A DNA stretch of 64,000 nucleotides, taken from the NCBI GenBank assembly GCA_002633005.1, contig NMRA01000368.1, positions 45,160 to 109,159 on the forward strand, given 5' to 3'. Below the pieces are notes generated by a model. The model did not search any database and was not told the origin of the DNA. It saw nothing but the letters and a program-made list of their open reading frames with translations. The stretch's first letter is position 1; every line of letters begins with the position of its first letter. The DNA comes from Phoronis australis (taxonomy: Eukaryota > Phoronida > Phoronidae). Of this stretch, positions 13,401 through 25,385 are shown one piece after another. The translations under genes and the position numbers were made by a program.

Positions 13401-14153
13401 TACACTCTGGAAAGCGTAACGTCACCCGTAAGTTTTCGCGATATACCGCCATACACGTAGATTACAAGGGAAGCTCGTGACCGCGGCAGCTTTTCTTGTG
13501 ACATTCTTGCTTCTGCGGAACTCTGCCCAGGTCAGGTCTGCCGTGCCGCAGTTGATTACACGCCTGAACAAACTGGCACTGGAAAGTTTTCCGTTAGTTA
13601 CCTGGAGGCCAAGAAAGGAAATCTGCATATTTAAAAGTTGTGTTGGCCGCGTGAGGACGTACAAAAATGCGCATGCTGAAAGCATTTCACGTAGTTAGTT
13701 CATGGGGCATTCTATAATAAAGTTTTGAACTAGTAATGAACACGCCCCTGATGAACTTCATTGTATAGGGTACACAGGTACAGCCACTGCGTACAGCCAG
13801 CGAAAAAATAACAGCTATGATTCATGAACAACTTTTCTACAATGTGTTATGGTATTGCTTTTATCACATTTACATGGTATTTGAGATTCAAAAAACTCAA
13901 ACAATGAGATTAATTTGGTTACCTACGCTTTTTATCCACCACGGTGTTGTCAAGCGCTCTCTTTTGGCCAAAACGCTTAGCTCGTGCGTTGAAGTTGCAT
14001 TAGTTCGCAACTTGATTATGGGGTATATTATCTCCACGTTTCTTTTATACCAAGGCAATTTTCCGTCGTTTTCGTCATTTTTGAAATTCTTTTTATAGAG
14101 ACTTGAAATAGTGAAACTGCCTTGAGTGTGGTTTATCACATATTGAATTGACG

Positions 14154-14379
14154 CATGCGCACACCCAGCCTAAAAATGGGGTCTCGAATTCTTGAGAATG
14201 TGGACCTTTTACTTCACTAGGATTCACGGGGTACGTTCAGAGCTATGCATAATGCATTCGCCGAGTTTTGGTAGTTTCTTCCTTTTTAGTGGATTTTTGT
14301 CTCGTTTTCTACTTTTTTCGGAGGCGGACATTTATGCCCACTTCGTTCAAGCCCCCCGAGCCCCCTGGGCGAGCGCATG
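14154..14379. mobile_element. MITE-like element, family A copy 1
   Basis: A 226-base element with terminal inverted repeats CATGCGCACACCCAG and CTGGGCGAGCGCATG (13 of 15 matching). The second copy at 30631-30867 shares the CACCCAGCCTAAA start, a GTCTCGAATTCTT/AGCTCGAATTTTT segment, a GGCGGAC motif and the CCCCCTGGG end. It has no coding capacity. Confidence 0.7.
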
Positions 14380-14476
14380 TGATGTATCTTGAAATCACAA
14401 TTTTCGTCGTTAACTTTACGCGATGACGGTACCAACAAAGTCGTTCGATGTTCGTTCATTTCCGCGTGACGTCACA

Positions 14477-15342
14477 GTGGCGGATCTAGGATATCACAAG
14501 AGGGGGGGCCAACATTTTGTCCGGCTGTAAGCATTTGCGCAAACCACGATTGTAGATGCGCATAGCACCGAATGGGGGGAGGTCGGGTTTGCCCCCTCCC
14601 GCCCAGGAAATGTTTCTGTTTTTTCCTCTAAAAACTTGATCAAGCATTTTCCTTGATTTCTGATGTATTATCCAAGAAAAAAAGAAACACGGAGAACGTG
14701 TCACATAGGAAAAACTGCCAGTTCCACAGACTCGAACTCACGACCTGGCTGATGGGACACGCGTGCTTTACCACTACAACACCACGATTTCACTAATAAA
14801 CTTAAACTAAGAGACCTACTTGTTTATGGTCCACAGCGTTTGCGCGCGAAACCTACTTCTTTTTGAAATACTTATTACACGTTTTATATTTTGTGCAGTC
14901 GGTTCTTAACAAATTTGTTGTATTTAAAATAGTCTTCAAATGCCCAAAAGACCAAATCCGTTTTTCGTGTTGGTATTAATGACGGGATTGCTTTGGAAAT
15001 CGTCTTAATTTAAGGTTTAGCAAAGAGAGAATTAATGAGTTTCTGAGTGATTCATTAAGGCTTCGATTAAAATTCACATCTTACCAGCAGCTTCTGTTTT
15101 TTCATCGTCACTCAGGTTCCATTTTGTTTAAAAAATGAAGTAAATTTTCTTCATTGCACAGTGGAGCAGACGACGGAAACGGANAAACTGCACACATTTA
15201 AATCTTTTTTCATCCGTATAATTTTAATTACCGGGGCAAATTAATAAACTCAACATTTTCCTACGCTCTTGCTGTTTTATTTTTTTGCGGCAGCCAAGGG
15301 GGGTGGGGGCGGGCCCCCTGGGCACCCCTAAATCCGCCTATG
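14477..15342. mobile_element. GC-ended element with GGCGGAT/ATCCGCC termini
   Basis: About 866 bases bounded by GTGGCGGATCTAGG on the left and CCCTAAATCCGCC on the right, with G-rich and C-rich subterminal runs forming an inverted repeat. These ends resemble those of the shorter elements at 26641-26789 and 42656-42806. It contains a tRNA-like segment (14716-14787) and an undetermined base at 15184. Confidence 0.6.
14716..14787 (-). repeat. tRNA-derived SINE-like segment
   Basis: On the minus strand it reads TGTAGTGGTAAAGCACG (A-box-like) and, about 30 bases on, GAGTTCGAGTCTG (B-box-like). The acceptor stem does not pair, so it is a pseudo-tRNA or SINE head, not a functional tRNA. Confidence 0.45.
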
Positions 15343-16646
15343 CGTAATCGTGTACATTACTACACGACTTACCCGGATTCTGAATTCCATCAAATTACCA
15401 GGAGTAACACCGGGAAAATTTAGTTATGAGTTACGAAAGTTTGTTTACACAATTAAAAGTATTATGGGGTCACGGTCTGCCAATAGGAGCGGCAAAAATA
15501 CCAGTATACCGGCAGTCAGCAGGAATCTTTGGGGACACGACCGTTGGTGGAATTAATACCGTTATTTGTTTCTGAAATATTTCTGGGATTTCGAAATGCA
15601 TGGGAACGCCGCCAATGTCTGTCTCAACTGACATATCCACCTCTGGGACAGGCGCATAATAATAAACGCTTCGTAAGGCCCAATGGTAAACGAAATGGCA
15701 TGATCGTGACATTCACGAAGAACTCGTGCATCACTGAATGAGATCAATGTAGTTCAATCTTGACAGCCGTCAAAAGATACACTCTTGCCACAGCAGCACG
15801 GGTGGGAAGTGACCCGGAAGACGAATACCAATGGGTGAAGTAATTGTAATTCATCCAAACTTCTCTACATTGTTGTGCTTAAAGGTTAAAAAAACGTGAC
15901 CAATAAGCCACTGAATTTTCGGAACCAAATATTTTGATACGTATTTTTTGTAGATAATATAATCGACAATAAAGCGTTACCACTGAAGACAGTGTTTTAT
16001 CTGAGCGTTTATTTACGGTGGTCCCAAGATGACGGGAAGATTTTTTCATGGCATTTACTCATTTTTCGTTTGTTGATGTTTTTGCATGTTTTGCTCTTTA
16101 TGACCAACTTATTTTTTATTTCTGTCATGGAGCGTATTCTCTAATATGCTAATCGCCGTATTGGTTTTCACTTTTAAGATTAACTTAATGAATTTAGTCC
16201 TTAGCCATATAACTCATTTCAAATTTTCCAAAGAATAGACATAAGCTCCACCTAAGGTACGAAATAAGTCCAAATATTTGCTAACATCACCTCTTATTCA
16301 AAACATGGTGGACATGACATCGAGAATTGCTGAGAGCGAGCGTTTCCGTGAAGTCGAACGAATTGTATTAGGAAAACTCGAAAATATGTGCTCGTGAAGT
16401 CTGGTGTCGAATGTAGGCTTCTAAATGCGTGACTATGTTCGAACTTGATGCCTGTTTACTGCTTCTTATTTTTAGTATTTTTGGAACATTACTTTTTGTG
16501 GTTCCTTTTATTTGCGCTGCAGGTATCAACCACAAAAGTTGTTGTTCTTTGGTATTAGTACCGTTTTAACGGCTTGCACTCTTAGTACACATATTTCCGA
16601 TGAACCGCACAATTAACCCGCTTTCCTTCTAATTACTATCTTGGCT

Positions 16647-16808
16647 CATTGGTTTTGTCAGACATTCATCTTAGGACTAATTTCATGAATACCATACTTT
16701 CATTGGTTTTGTCAGACATTCATCTTAGGGCTAATTTCATGAATACCATACTTTCATTGGTTTTGTCAGACATTCATCTTAGGACTAATTTCATGAATAC
16801 CATACTTT
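16647..16808 (+). repeat. Tandem repeat, 54-bp unit x 3
   Basis: Three nearly identical copies begin at 16647, 16701 and 16755 with CATTGGTTTTGTCAGACATT. Only a single substitution (ggactaa/gggctaa) was noticed. The 54-base period is a multiple of three, so a repeated 18-residue frame stays open, but nothing indicates translation. Confidence 0.95.
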
Positions 16809-17132
16809 CATTTATACGGAAAAAGTACCTGAGAAAAACGTTATTTTTCACGCCCTTCATATGGTGATAAGCAGAGTGATTAGCGTAGTAACAAACGCAT
16901 TAATTTTTGTTTAACATTTTGCGTTTAATTTCAATATCATCTTCAAAGGGCACCTTTTTAACTGTCAGTGCCACGAGAAGTGTTCAAAAAAGGTAGCTAC
17001 AGTTTCTATGATAGCAATGATAACAGGGTTCTGTCTGGACAGATTTGCTCGACTCTTCGTCAACAAGGTCACTCTTCCAATGCGTTTTTCTTCCTCCTCT
17101 AGAGGAAAGTTCAGTTTGGGCAGTGCCATTTT

Positions 17133-17246
17133 GGGTAGAGCTCAGTGGTTGTTTCGCAGCACGAAAAATACATGACAGTATCTCGCGTAATCTCGCGAGG
17201 TCATGCTTTACTAGCGAGGTTCTAGTGTTACTGAACTCTACCCTGG
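17133..17246. repeat. Palindromic dispersed repeat, copy 2
   Basis: Same family as 9510-9590, with ends GGGTAGAGCTCAGT and GTTACTGAACTCTACCC and an internal TCTCGCGTAATCTCGCGAGG core. The arms are more divergent and an internal insertion makes it longer. Confidence 0.7.
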
Positions 17247-18082
17247 TCGATACGTTGAAATTTTCCCGCTGATCTGCGATGAGACTGGTGCCAATGACCG
17301 TTGATTGGTGGCGTTGCATTTAATGTTCTTGCGGAAGTAAGTTATTCTTTTAGGTGTGTGCCACCAGCAAAAACGTTATTGATGCATTTTCATAAAAGAA
17401 TTCAGGAGAGGCTTGGCATCTTTTAACTTTCAATGGACTGGATTTCGGAAATCGTGTCGTAAGAGGTGGATTTGACACAGAATTCATGGAAGCAAATATA
17501 AAATAGAAAACGGATAGAAGTAGTGTTGCAGTAGTGTTGGACGTGGGATTTTGTTAATTTAAGTTAGCATAATTTTGAAAGCCGAAATTAATGTAGAGGC
17601 CGTTCTCGGGATTGCACCATGGTGCGTCATGTTGTCGTTGTCGCGTAAAACGTGATGACGTCACACGAAAATGTGGAACTTTTGGAGTTTAGGCCTACTA
17701 CCATTCAGTTTAGAGAACAAAACTTTCATTCTAGCTCGACTCGAAAGTTGATCAACCCCATCTAGTGGGTTTTCTTAGTACGTACAACCCTATTTGCCAA
17801 TTGTCTAGTAAAACTTCATGGTTTCAGGTCCTGCTTTGGTTTTATTATACGCTAGCCTCGACTTGTTGAAGAGGCCCAAATTCTATCGAACCCAAAATCT
17901 TGTTGCAAGACGCATTCTGCTCATTGACGATCTTTTGGTGGCGTTGCCATCGGAGTATGTAGGTCTATGCGAACGATCTCTGAGTATTTTCTAGAGTGCA
18001 ACGTCTGTTTGGTTTGCTTTATAAAGATTTAAATAGGATAACATGCACATTATTATACAAAGTAATTTCTATATATTTCCAG

Positions 18083-18369
18083 GCTATAAGGAAACAGCGT
18101 TCGCCTTTGCAGTAACGGCAGCAGGGGTCACCCACCAAGTTGCTAAAGCCTGCAGTTTAGGGAAGTTGAAGTCGTGCGGCTGCGACACAAGTCTGATAAA
18201 TACCACGCCCAGGAGACTGTCGCTAAGAAACCAATGGGAGTGGGGCGGTTGTAGCCATAACATTGCTTTCGGAGTCAAATTCACGCGAGACTTTGTGAAC
18301 TCTCGCGAGAAGGGTCTTAAAGACATTAGAGCCAAAATCAACAGACATAACAATAAAGTTGGTCGGCTG
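18083..18369 (+). CDS. Wnt10: Wnt10, coding exon 3
   Basis: This exon encodes 95 whole codons after completing the split glycine codon from exon 2. The acceptor is atatatttccag, the donor CTG|gtaagt, and it ends in phase 0. The reading has the typical Wnt sequence: ETAFAFAVTAAGVTHQVAKAC, then CSLGKLKSCGCD, WEWGGCSHNIAFG, and the FTRDFVNSRE segment followed by INRHNNKVGR. The SCGCD and WGGCS cysteines and the HNN motif are family hallmarks. A second potential N-glycosylation sequon (NTT) lies in the SLINTTPRR loop. Tandem TCTCGCGAGA in the codons for NSREK happens to match a palindrome also found in dispersed repeats of the window, but here it is plainly coding. Confidence 0.96.
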
Positions 18370-19722
18370 GTAAGTGTTTTGAGGCACTTTAAGAAAAACT
18401 TAAGTAAAGTTACGTGACAATTAATTCCTTGATTAATATTTTGAAGGTCATTGAACCCTGAGAATAAATGAATTAGTATCCATATGAATTGATACCATGA
18501 CTTTTACTTGTGTAATTTCGAAGTGTTAAACATGACAGCAGCAGTGAGGACGACAGCGGGTGGCAGGGAAGACGACATGCAATCGTTCAACATGCCAGCC
18601 ACTAGTACCCGTCTTCTTGCCACCTTCCGTGTATTTCCAACAAGTCGTGAACTTCACCGTAGTTTTATCATAGACCATGGAATTTTGCAATTGTGTTTCT
18701 GGATCAGTCAGACACGAGAAAGCACAATAATGGACTTTAAAACAAAGCAACGTTTCTCCTTCTTAACCAGCCCTATTTTTATTCTACTCTCGAAACAAAA
18801 CTAGTATTATTTCGCCCAAAAACAAAACTTGTTCTAACAGAGTCTTTTTGTGTTTGCCGCCCCACGCGTCTCGTTTTGTCATGTGTTGCTAAAGAACTCC
18901 GTCTCTGGCGAACAGATTTTTCTCATTACTCTAACTAGTACAAAGGGAAATGTTAAAAACAAACTTCAAAATACGACGTTAACTCCAGTCAGCTGTTCGA
19001 TCGTGTGAGTTGACTCAAGTTATTACAAGCGTATGGCGGCATGAGAGAGCAAAGAACAGTCGGTCCGTCTAATAATTCTGATCGAATGCCTCATTTTTGA
19101 AGAGGAATACATTAAGCATTTGTCGAATGGAAATTTACAAATTACATTATTTTTATAAATCGTCCAAAGCCGTAAGATGAAACGCGAAACCAGCTTGCAA
19201 TAGAAGCTTAATTTATCAGTTTTCGTTTACATTTGACTGGTTCTTACTTACTTGCAAAGTAGATTCATTGCGCGTGCGTTTAATTTATATGTTTCCAAGT
19301 TTTACCAATCCAGTGGAAAGGTTCGGTAGAAGCCACTAATTACTTTATTGTATAATGACTTTATTTGTATTTGTTGTCAAAACAATCGTCCATTGAAAAC
19401 ATTTTTCACTTTATTTCACCATTTAGAACACAATACGAGTTTCACCAATCGAAAGATATCACAAGATATCACTGAAATAAGAACATTTTATAAATTGCAG
19501 TCCTATATGTATCCGCGTTTTTCACCCACATTTGTCAAAAGTCAGTCAGCTGTGACGGCCATTTTGCAGGTGCACCACCAGAAATTCAAAAAAAAATCTT
19601 AAATGATCTGAGGTGTTTGGATTTGAAGAGACGATATGTTAAGAAGCAAATTCATTGCTCGGGAACAAGCTTCCACTAGATCGGTTAGTGTTAGTATCTC
19701 TTTATGGAGTTTTTGAAGTGGT

Positions 19723-19781
19723 TACATTCCCGCCTACACACCCGCCTACACACCCGCCTACACACCCGCCTACATACCCGC
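19723..19781 (+). repeat. Minisatellite, 12-bp unit (CCCGCCTACACA)
   Basis: About four and a half head-to-tail copies of CCCGCCTACACA, with the last unit changed to CTACATA. It lies within Wnt10 intron 3. Confidence 0.9.
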
Positions 19782-20495
19782 TTTCCATCGCAAAAAACTT
19801 TTGATTTTTTTGATTTAGATCACTTACCGTCAGGATATTGGTCTCAAATTGTTCCTTGGTAAAACTGAAGGTGAATTTAGGGCTTCAAAATAACTACTAG
19901 TTCACCTGCGACCAGGGTCTACGAGTTGGCTTATCTCGGCGTGTCAAATTTTGGGCCGTGCATGGTCTCGAGGAATAAGAAACTGTCAGTTGTGTAAAAA
20001 CCCAGAAGTAACTTCTCACCTGAGTAAGGGACAAACTGAAACCAAATTTACAGCGGTAAGTGGTTTAACTCAAAAGTTCGGTTCTTGTACGGAAAGCGGG
20101 TTTGTAGCGACTTTAACTAAAATTAAGAGGGAAGGGTATCTTTAAGAACAATAACAAGCAGCAGGTATTCCATCTAGCGTCCAACCAAAGAAGTCGCTTG
20201 GGTGCGGTGTGTGCCATTTCAGGGTACAATAACGTTGATTTTGTTCCGAAACCTTAAGCTTCACGCCGTAATGTTCAGGGTCCATAGATGAGTGGATTTC
20301 AACGCATACTAGTTCAAATTAACCTTAAAAGGCGAAAATTAAAGAGGATTTTGATAGAATTGTTTCGGGTCTTGTCATTTGGTCTTGTCACGGATACTAC
20401 ATACACTGTGTTTGCCAACTGTCCTGCTTTTTGAAGTTTTGTCCCGTGCAGTGTCCTGTCACAGCATCAGAATATCCCGCTTTTTGACGCACAAG

Positions 20496-20571
20496 ACAAA
20501 ATTCTAGTATCATCGTATATTTTTGTGTCTGGAGACGAAATTGTAGTATAATTGTATATTTTTGTGTCTTC
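20496..20571 (+). repeat. Two-copy tandem repeat, 39-bp unit
   Basis: ACAAAATTCTAGTATCATCG and ACGAAATTGTAGTATAATTG start two imperfect units, each ending in GTATATTTTTGTGTCT. Confidence 0.75.
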
Positions 20572-21255
20572 CACAAGATTTATCGGATTTTTCCGTTCCG
20601 TATTACTAAAAATAAAAAACGTCTTTCGGTTGATCTTAGGTGCTGTAACGAGTATTTGCCTCTTACGATAGGGCCTTGATCCAGCTGTTTCGCGTTTTAT
20701 TTTCAAGTGTTAGCAACTATGGAATAAGCCTACCCATTTTTCCGTATGCGAATCCTTTGGGATGGTATAGATTTTGAATGTCCAACGGCAATCCCTGAAC
20801 ATTTTGTGGGCAGTGGAATGAAGCCTTGCGGGGACGCAAAAATTATAGTCAGCACACTACACCACAAATGAACTTGGTTTAAAGTTAGGTACCGCGCGTT
20901 CAGTTCGCCACTTAGTCGCGCATCGTCGATTGAGGATCCCCACTAAATAAAAGCGTCAGTCAACACTACCATGAAAAGAACATTAAGGTTTTTAAAATAA
21001 CAACTGTTGTGGTATAGGCTATGTTTGTACGTACAATTAAAATGACTGCAATAGTTCTGTGGCTAACGCCTGCATGCCGCACCTTCACGGACTGAGACAA
21101 AATACAATGGAAAACATCTGTTGTTAATTGTTGTGGAAAGTTACATCCCCGATAGTTTTTGCTTGGTTATTTTTTGTCTCTTGTAAAAACACTTTCGATA
21201 GACGCAAAATATTTGAATTAGTTTCAAAACGAAGTGTACTTGATCTAAAGAGCAC

Positions 21256-21493
21256 GGTCCCGTTCCAACAAAACTGACTTAGCTAAGACAAATCTTAAAT
21301 TGATGTAAATTTTAAAATAAAAATCAGATTTGTCTCAAAACCAATTCAAGAAAGAAATCTTAAGTTTGACATAAGTGTATGGCCTAAATTTTGTCTTAAT
21401 TTTGACTAACTTTCCAAATGTGGAAGTTTCAAAGTTTGGAACTCAAGACTTAAGTCAAAGATGAACTTAAGTCAGTTTCTTGGAACAGGCCCC
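21256..21493. mobile_element. MITE-like element with about 27-bp terminal inverted repeats
   Basis: The left end GGTCCCGTTCCAACAAAACT and right end AGTTTCTTGGAACAGGCCCC are imperfect reverse complements extending through the GACTTA/TAAGTC motif. The interior is AT-rich with repeated AAGTC/GACTT words. It is 238 bases long and non-coding. Confidence 0.7.
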
Positions 21494-22124
21494 ACATATA
21501 GCGTGTACAAAAACATAATGTTTTAGCATAAATTCCAAAATAATATTTCTGGTGTTATTTGACTTAATCAATTACAATTGGCGTTTTCCTCTGCTTTCGT
21601 AAAATACTTACGTAGTTTTCTAACAACTATTTGCAAATGTCGAGACTCCTGTTACCGTTTATGTGACGTAACGTCAAATTTTCATTTTGATTGTTTCTTT
21701 ATAGCTGTAATGATTATTTCAAAGTATAAAACACAAAAATCCTTGGTACTAGTAACTGATTCCGATATATGTTTGTATGATATATCTTAAGTGCAATTAA
21801 GTAAAGACAAGTATTACTTATCATGGCGAACGTAGTGACACCTATTGTCGAAAATTTTCCTGGTCAGTACCATCAAAAATAATTTACTACTGTAATGTCT
21901 TTGCTACCATCCGGAAAACCTCGGGTATTTTCGTAGCCTCAATTTTTTTTCCTCTGAAGTGAATGTTATGAGAGAATTTCAGGCTGATCAATCTCCGGTT
22001 TTAAAAACACATGCTTTGTCCTATGACTGGGCTAATGACTTTCACCTTCGAAGAGGAATTTACAAAATAATAACCGAGGTGTTCCAGATATTTATCTACC
22101 ATACGTTTATCAATCAATTTTTAG

Positions 22125-22271
22125 GCAGTGGTTGATCACGTAAGAAAAAAGTGCAAATGTCATGGTATGTCGGGGTCGTGCGAATTGAGGACATGCTGGA
22201 AAACCACACCCGAGTTTCATGAAGTGGGCAGACTTCTGATGCAGAAGTACAAATCTGCCAAGAAGGTTCGT
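22125..22271 (+). CDS. Wnt10: Wnt10, coding exon 4 (lipidation-site exon)
   Basis: This exon is 147 bases, exactly 49 codons, phase 0 at both ends, with acceptor aatttttag and donor CGT|gtaagtt. It encodes [19 protein letters not shown] followed by [12 protein letters not shown] and [15 protein letters not shown]. The CKCHGxSGSC motif contains the serine (residue 16 of the exon) that Porcupine palmitoleoylates in Wnts, needed for secretion and Frizzled binding; the serine is intact. The variable residue before it is methionine here. A second possible donor, AAG|gttcgt, is weaker, and using the downstream gtaagt keeps the frame into exon 5. Confidence 0.96.
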
Positions 22272-23239
22272 GTAAGTTATGCTTCGCATTATTATTTTCT
22301 AACCAGCCTGAGCTGATCTTTCGTTTAAAGCCATATACAATAACGTCTTTAAAAAAGATTAAAAGCACGTGGAGACTAATTGAGTATAATGCAACGAATC
22401 TGCATTCGTATTATATTTATTATTTTTGTTATTTACTTATTTGCGAACTCAGCAAATGTGCTTCATTAATTGTTTCTCCGCTGTAAACTTGACTTTTTTG
22501 CTGAATTTTGGTGAAATTTTGGTTTGGTCTTGATACCGTGGCTTTAAGCAAAATCTCCCGCCATTGCTAATCTGTTCCAACCTACATACGTTCTAAACCA
22601 TTCTGCCCACTCTGCAAGCCTTGTGTTTTGTTGTGTTAAAATATCGTGGCGTTTGCTGTGCTAAAATATCTTTGAAATTACATTTATTTCTGTGCGTAAA
22701 AGCATCAGATTTAGCACATAAACTTGAGTTCATTCCAGCTTTAATACTTACTGCCATCGTTCACTAACTTGTGCTATGTTTGCACCGTAGTTTTGTTTCA
22801 GGTGCAACTTCTTCCAATTCGACTTGTCCCATAATACAGTGATACCAATGTCGAGATTTGACAAATCTTTGCTTCACTTCTGGAGGCATTGAAGATAATT
22901 TCAGACCAACTTATTGCATCTGTGTTATGTTTTCTTTCAATTAGAATTAGTTGTCATTCTAAGTCTGGCCTAAACGAATCCTTTCTCACTCGTATTCAAA
23001 ATTCCGGAGAACTTGATGTTTTTGTTTGATAAGAAGTTACGCACACTCATAGTAAAACAATAGGAATAATAACATGAGCAAATTTCGTATAATATAAATG
23101 TTCAAGATAAAATCTCAAAAAGCTGGTACAGTTTTCTAAAATATCGTTTCGTTTTCACTTTATGCAACTTTAATTTTTTTCACAAAAATCAAAAAAGTCC
23201 CATTTTTGATATCCCTGATGCAAAAGTAGGACATTTTAA

Positions 23240-24441
23240 AGGCGAAGGCAACCTTTTTCCATGTCATTTTGAGCTAAAACAAGGTTGGTTGGTTATCCTA
23301 GACATATTTTCCACTTAATTACAGCTTTTCGTAATTTTATTAATTACTCGACCGCTACTGCGGAAGTGACGTTTTAGGAGGCAAGCGATTCCCGCCACTT
23401 GGTTTTGCGTTGACTTTACCGTGCGAATCTGTTCTATTCTACTTTTGTTTTGTGCTGTTTTTCAACAATTGTCGCCACCACTTTCCATCGGCAAGTATTC
23501 TGCGGCAAGATAGGTTAGTAGAGAACTCAACTACGTTGGATTTAGGGATTGTTTNNNNNNNNNNNNNNNNNNNNNNNNNNNNNNNNNNNNNNNNNNNNNN
23601 NNNNNNNNNNNNNNNNNNNNNNNNNNNNNNNNNNNNNNNNNNNNNNNNNNNNNNNNNNNNNNNNNNNNNNNNNNNNNNNNNNNNNNNNNNNNNNNNNNNN
23701 NNNNNNNNNNNNNNNNNNNNNNNNNNNNNNNNNNNNNNNNNNNNNNNNNNNNNNNNNNNNNNNNNNNNNNNNNNNNNNNNNNNNNNNNNNNNNNNNNNNN
23801 NNNNNNNNNNNNNNNNNNNNNNNNNNNNNNNNNNNNNNNNNNNNNNNNNNNNNNNNNNNNNNNNNNNNNNNNNNNNNNNNNNNNNNNNNNNNNNNNNNNN
23901 NNNNNNNNNNNNNNNNNNNNNNNNNNNNNNNNNNNNNNNNNNNNNNNNNNNNNNNNNNNNNNNNNNNNNNNNNNNNNNNNNNNNNNNNNNNNNNNNNNNN
24001 NNNNNNNNNNNNNNNNNNNNNNNNNNNNNNNNNNNNNNNNNNNNNNNNNNNNNNNNNNNNNNNNNNNNNNNNNNNNNNNNNNNNNNNNNNNNNNNNNNNN
24101 NNNNNNNNNNNNNNNNNNNNNNNNNNNNNNNNNNNNNNNNNNNNNNNNNNNNNGGTACGCAGCAACAGTGTGGCATGTTGACTGACTAGTAAATGAAAGC
24201 AAACGACGACGGAACTTAACACAACCGAGGTAGAACAATGACTGACTCGGCAGCTCTCACAGTCAGACTATATGAAAAGAAATTGGCGCGAAATGCTTGC
24301 CTCCTAAAACGTCACTTCCGCAGTAGCGGACGAGTAATTAATAAAATTACGAAAAGCTGTAATTAAGTGGAAAATATGTCTAGGATAACCAACCAACCTT
24401 ATTTTAGCTCAAAATGACATGGAAAAAGGTTGCCTTCGCCT
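23240..24441. mobile_element. TTAA-flanked foldback DNA element with 147-bp terminal inverted repeats
   Basis: The arms 23240-23386 and 24295-24441 are nearly perfect reverse complements, beginning AGGCGAAGGCAACC and ending GGTTGCCTTCGCCT. Each end abuts TTAA (23236-23239 and 24442-24445), consistent with a TTAA target-site duplication as in piggyBac-type insertions. The termini themselves do not start CCC, so the superfamily is uncertain. The centre is an N run, so a transposase cannot be excluded, but about 0.9 kb between the arms is too short for a full one. It lies in Wnt10 intron 4. Confidence 0.85.
23555..24153. other. Assembly gap (599 N)
   Basis: This undetermined run lies inside the foldback element. 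Long inverted repeats commonly break assemblies, so the gap is probably a consequence of the element. Apparent reading frames across it are meaningless. Confidence 0.99.
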
Positions 24442-24491
24442 TTAAAAACAATTCCTATTAGTGTTTAGGTGAACAGAGTACACTGCGTAGT

Positions 24492-24580
24492 ACCTGAAAT
24501 TTTAATGTGAATGCCACCAGCCATTTCTGAGATGTGATGTTCCGAAGTTAGCCAAACTTTGACATTTTTCTATGGTCCCC
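24492..24580 (+). repeat. Dispersed repeat family R1, copy 1
   Basis: It contains CAGCCATTTCTGAGATGTGA, then GTTAGCCAAACTTTGACATT and TTTTTCTATGGTCC. Other copies are at 32746-32822, 46121-46210, 51081-51168 and, reversed, 51848-51936. Confidence 0.7.
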
Positions 24581-25385
24581 ATTGGGTTAATGTACTCAGT
24601 AACAAAGTTTCCAAATAAGGAAGACAGAAAAATAACTGTGTCTTGTTTGAGCACCATAGACAAATCATTCGTCACAGTTTATGGATAGTTTGTACAAACT
24701 CTCTGTTTAATGTACAGTTCATGGATATATTTGCAGAGACTTTGAACTTTGCTGAAGTGAGATTTCGTTATTAAATTTTGCTTTATTTTATTTTATTTTG
24801 TTGCATTTTATTTTCTTGTTTGTGTGTAACGTAAAAGGAAAAGTGTGATGTAAAACTCCTATAAGCTATGTTCTGATGTTAAAAACAACTTATTTCAAAG
24901 CAGCGGCATCACGCTATCGTCTTTTTGAATTGAAATTGGTTACATTAAATTGTGTGGAAGTCCCATCAAGGTCATGTTCTCTTGGCAACTGCAAAACTAG
25001 ATCGCCGGGTCAAGCAACGTTATGGACCTGATATGAAAAGTATGGACCTGTCAGCTCTTCTTGCGACTAAAAATCATTTTTAATCCTAGAAAGGGGGACG
25101 ACTACACCGATTTTATGACAGTAACAAAGCCTAGATCAAAAGTTGGTTTTTTTGACAGAAGGTGTGGGTTTATTGCCCTTTAATTCTTAAGTTACTTTTC
25201 ATGGAAGTGACCGTAGCTCTCGGGCATTAATGTTTACAGCGTCCGTTGGAGTTAAATTTCCGGCCAAATTATTTATGAGGCTATGTCCATTGTTTCTCAA
25301 AGCATCCTGAGCCATGCAACACTGCCAGGTCAAAATTTGGTTGTTCAGCTAAATAAATAAATGTCGAAATTTTATTGTTTTTCAG

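Larger units (their letters stand above)
10460..18082 (+). other. Wnt10 intron 2 (about 7.6 kb)
   Basis: This intron runs from gtaagt to tatttccag between two phase-compatible Wnt10 exons. No exon or RNA gene was recognised inside it. It carries several repeats listed separately (14154-14379, 14477-15342 with a tRNA-like stretch, 16647-16808, 17133-17246) and a single undetermined base at 15184. Open frames such as the one at 12361-12732 show no family resemblance and no splice context. Confidence 0.9.
18370..22124 (+). other. Wnt10 intron 3 (about 3.75 kb)
   Basis: Phase 0 intron bounded by gtaagt and a weak-tract acceptor tcaatttttag. No gene was seen inside. It holds a 12-base minisatellite (about 19723-19781), a two-copy 39-base tandem repeat (20496-20571) and an inverted-repeat element (21256-21493). 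Confidence 0.88.
22272..25385 (+). other. Wnt10 intron 4 with a sequence gap
   Basis: Phase 0 intron of about 3.1 kb from gtaagtt to ttgtttttcag. It contains a foldback element (23240-24441) whose centre is a 599-base N run, followed by one copy of a dispersed repeat (24492-24580) and a short TTTTA-type simple repeat near 24781. No exon was recognised in the sequenced part. An exon inside the N run is not expected, because exons 4 and 5 join in frame and give a complete Wnt C-terminal half. Confidence 0.88.

Noticed and set aside
18290-18315. TCTCGCGAGA palindrome as a regulatory element
   Set aside because: It lies inside a conserved Wnt10 coding exon and is explained by the codons.
19723-19781. 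CRISPR-like array
   Set aside because: It is a 12-base head-to-tail minisatellite without spacers, in an animal genome.
23410-24238. Several reading frames of over 200 codons across the N run
   Set aside because: They consist almost entirely of undetermined bases and carry no information.
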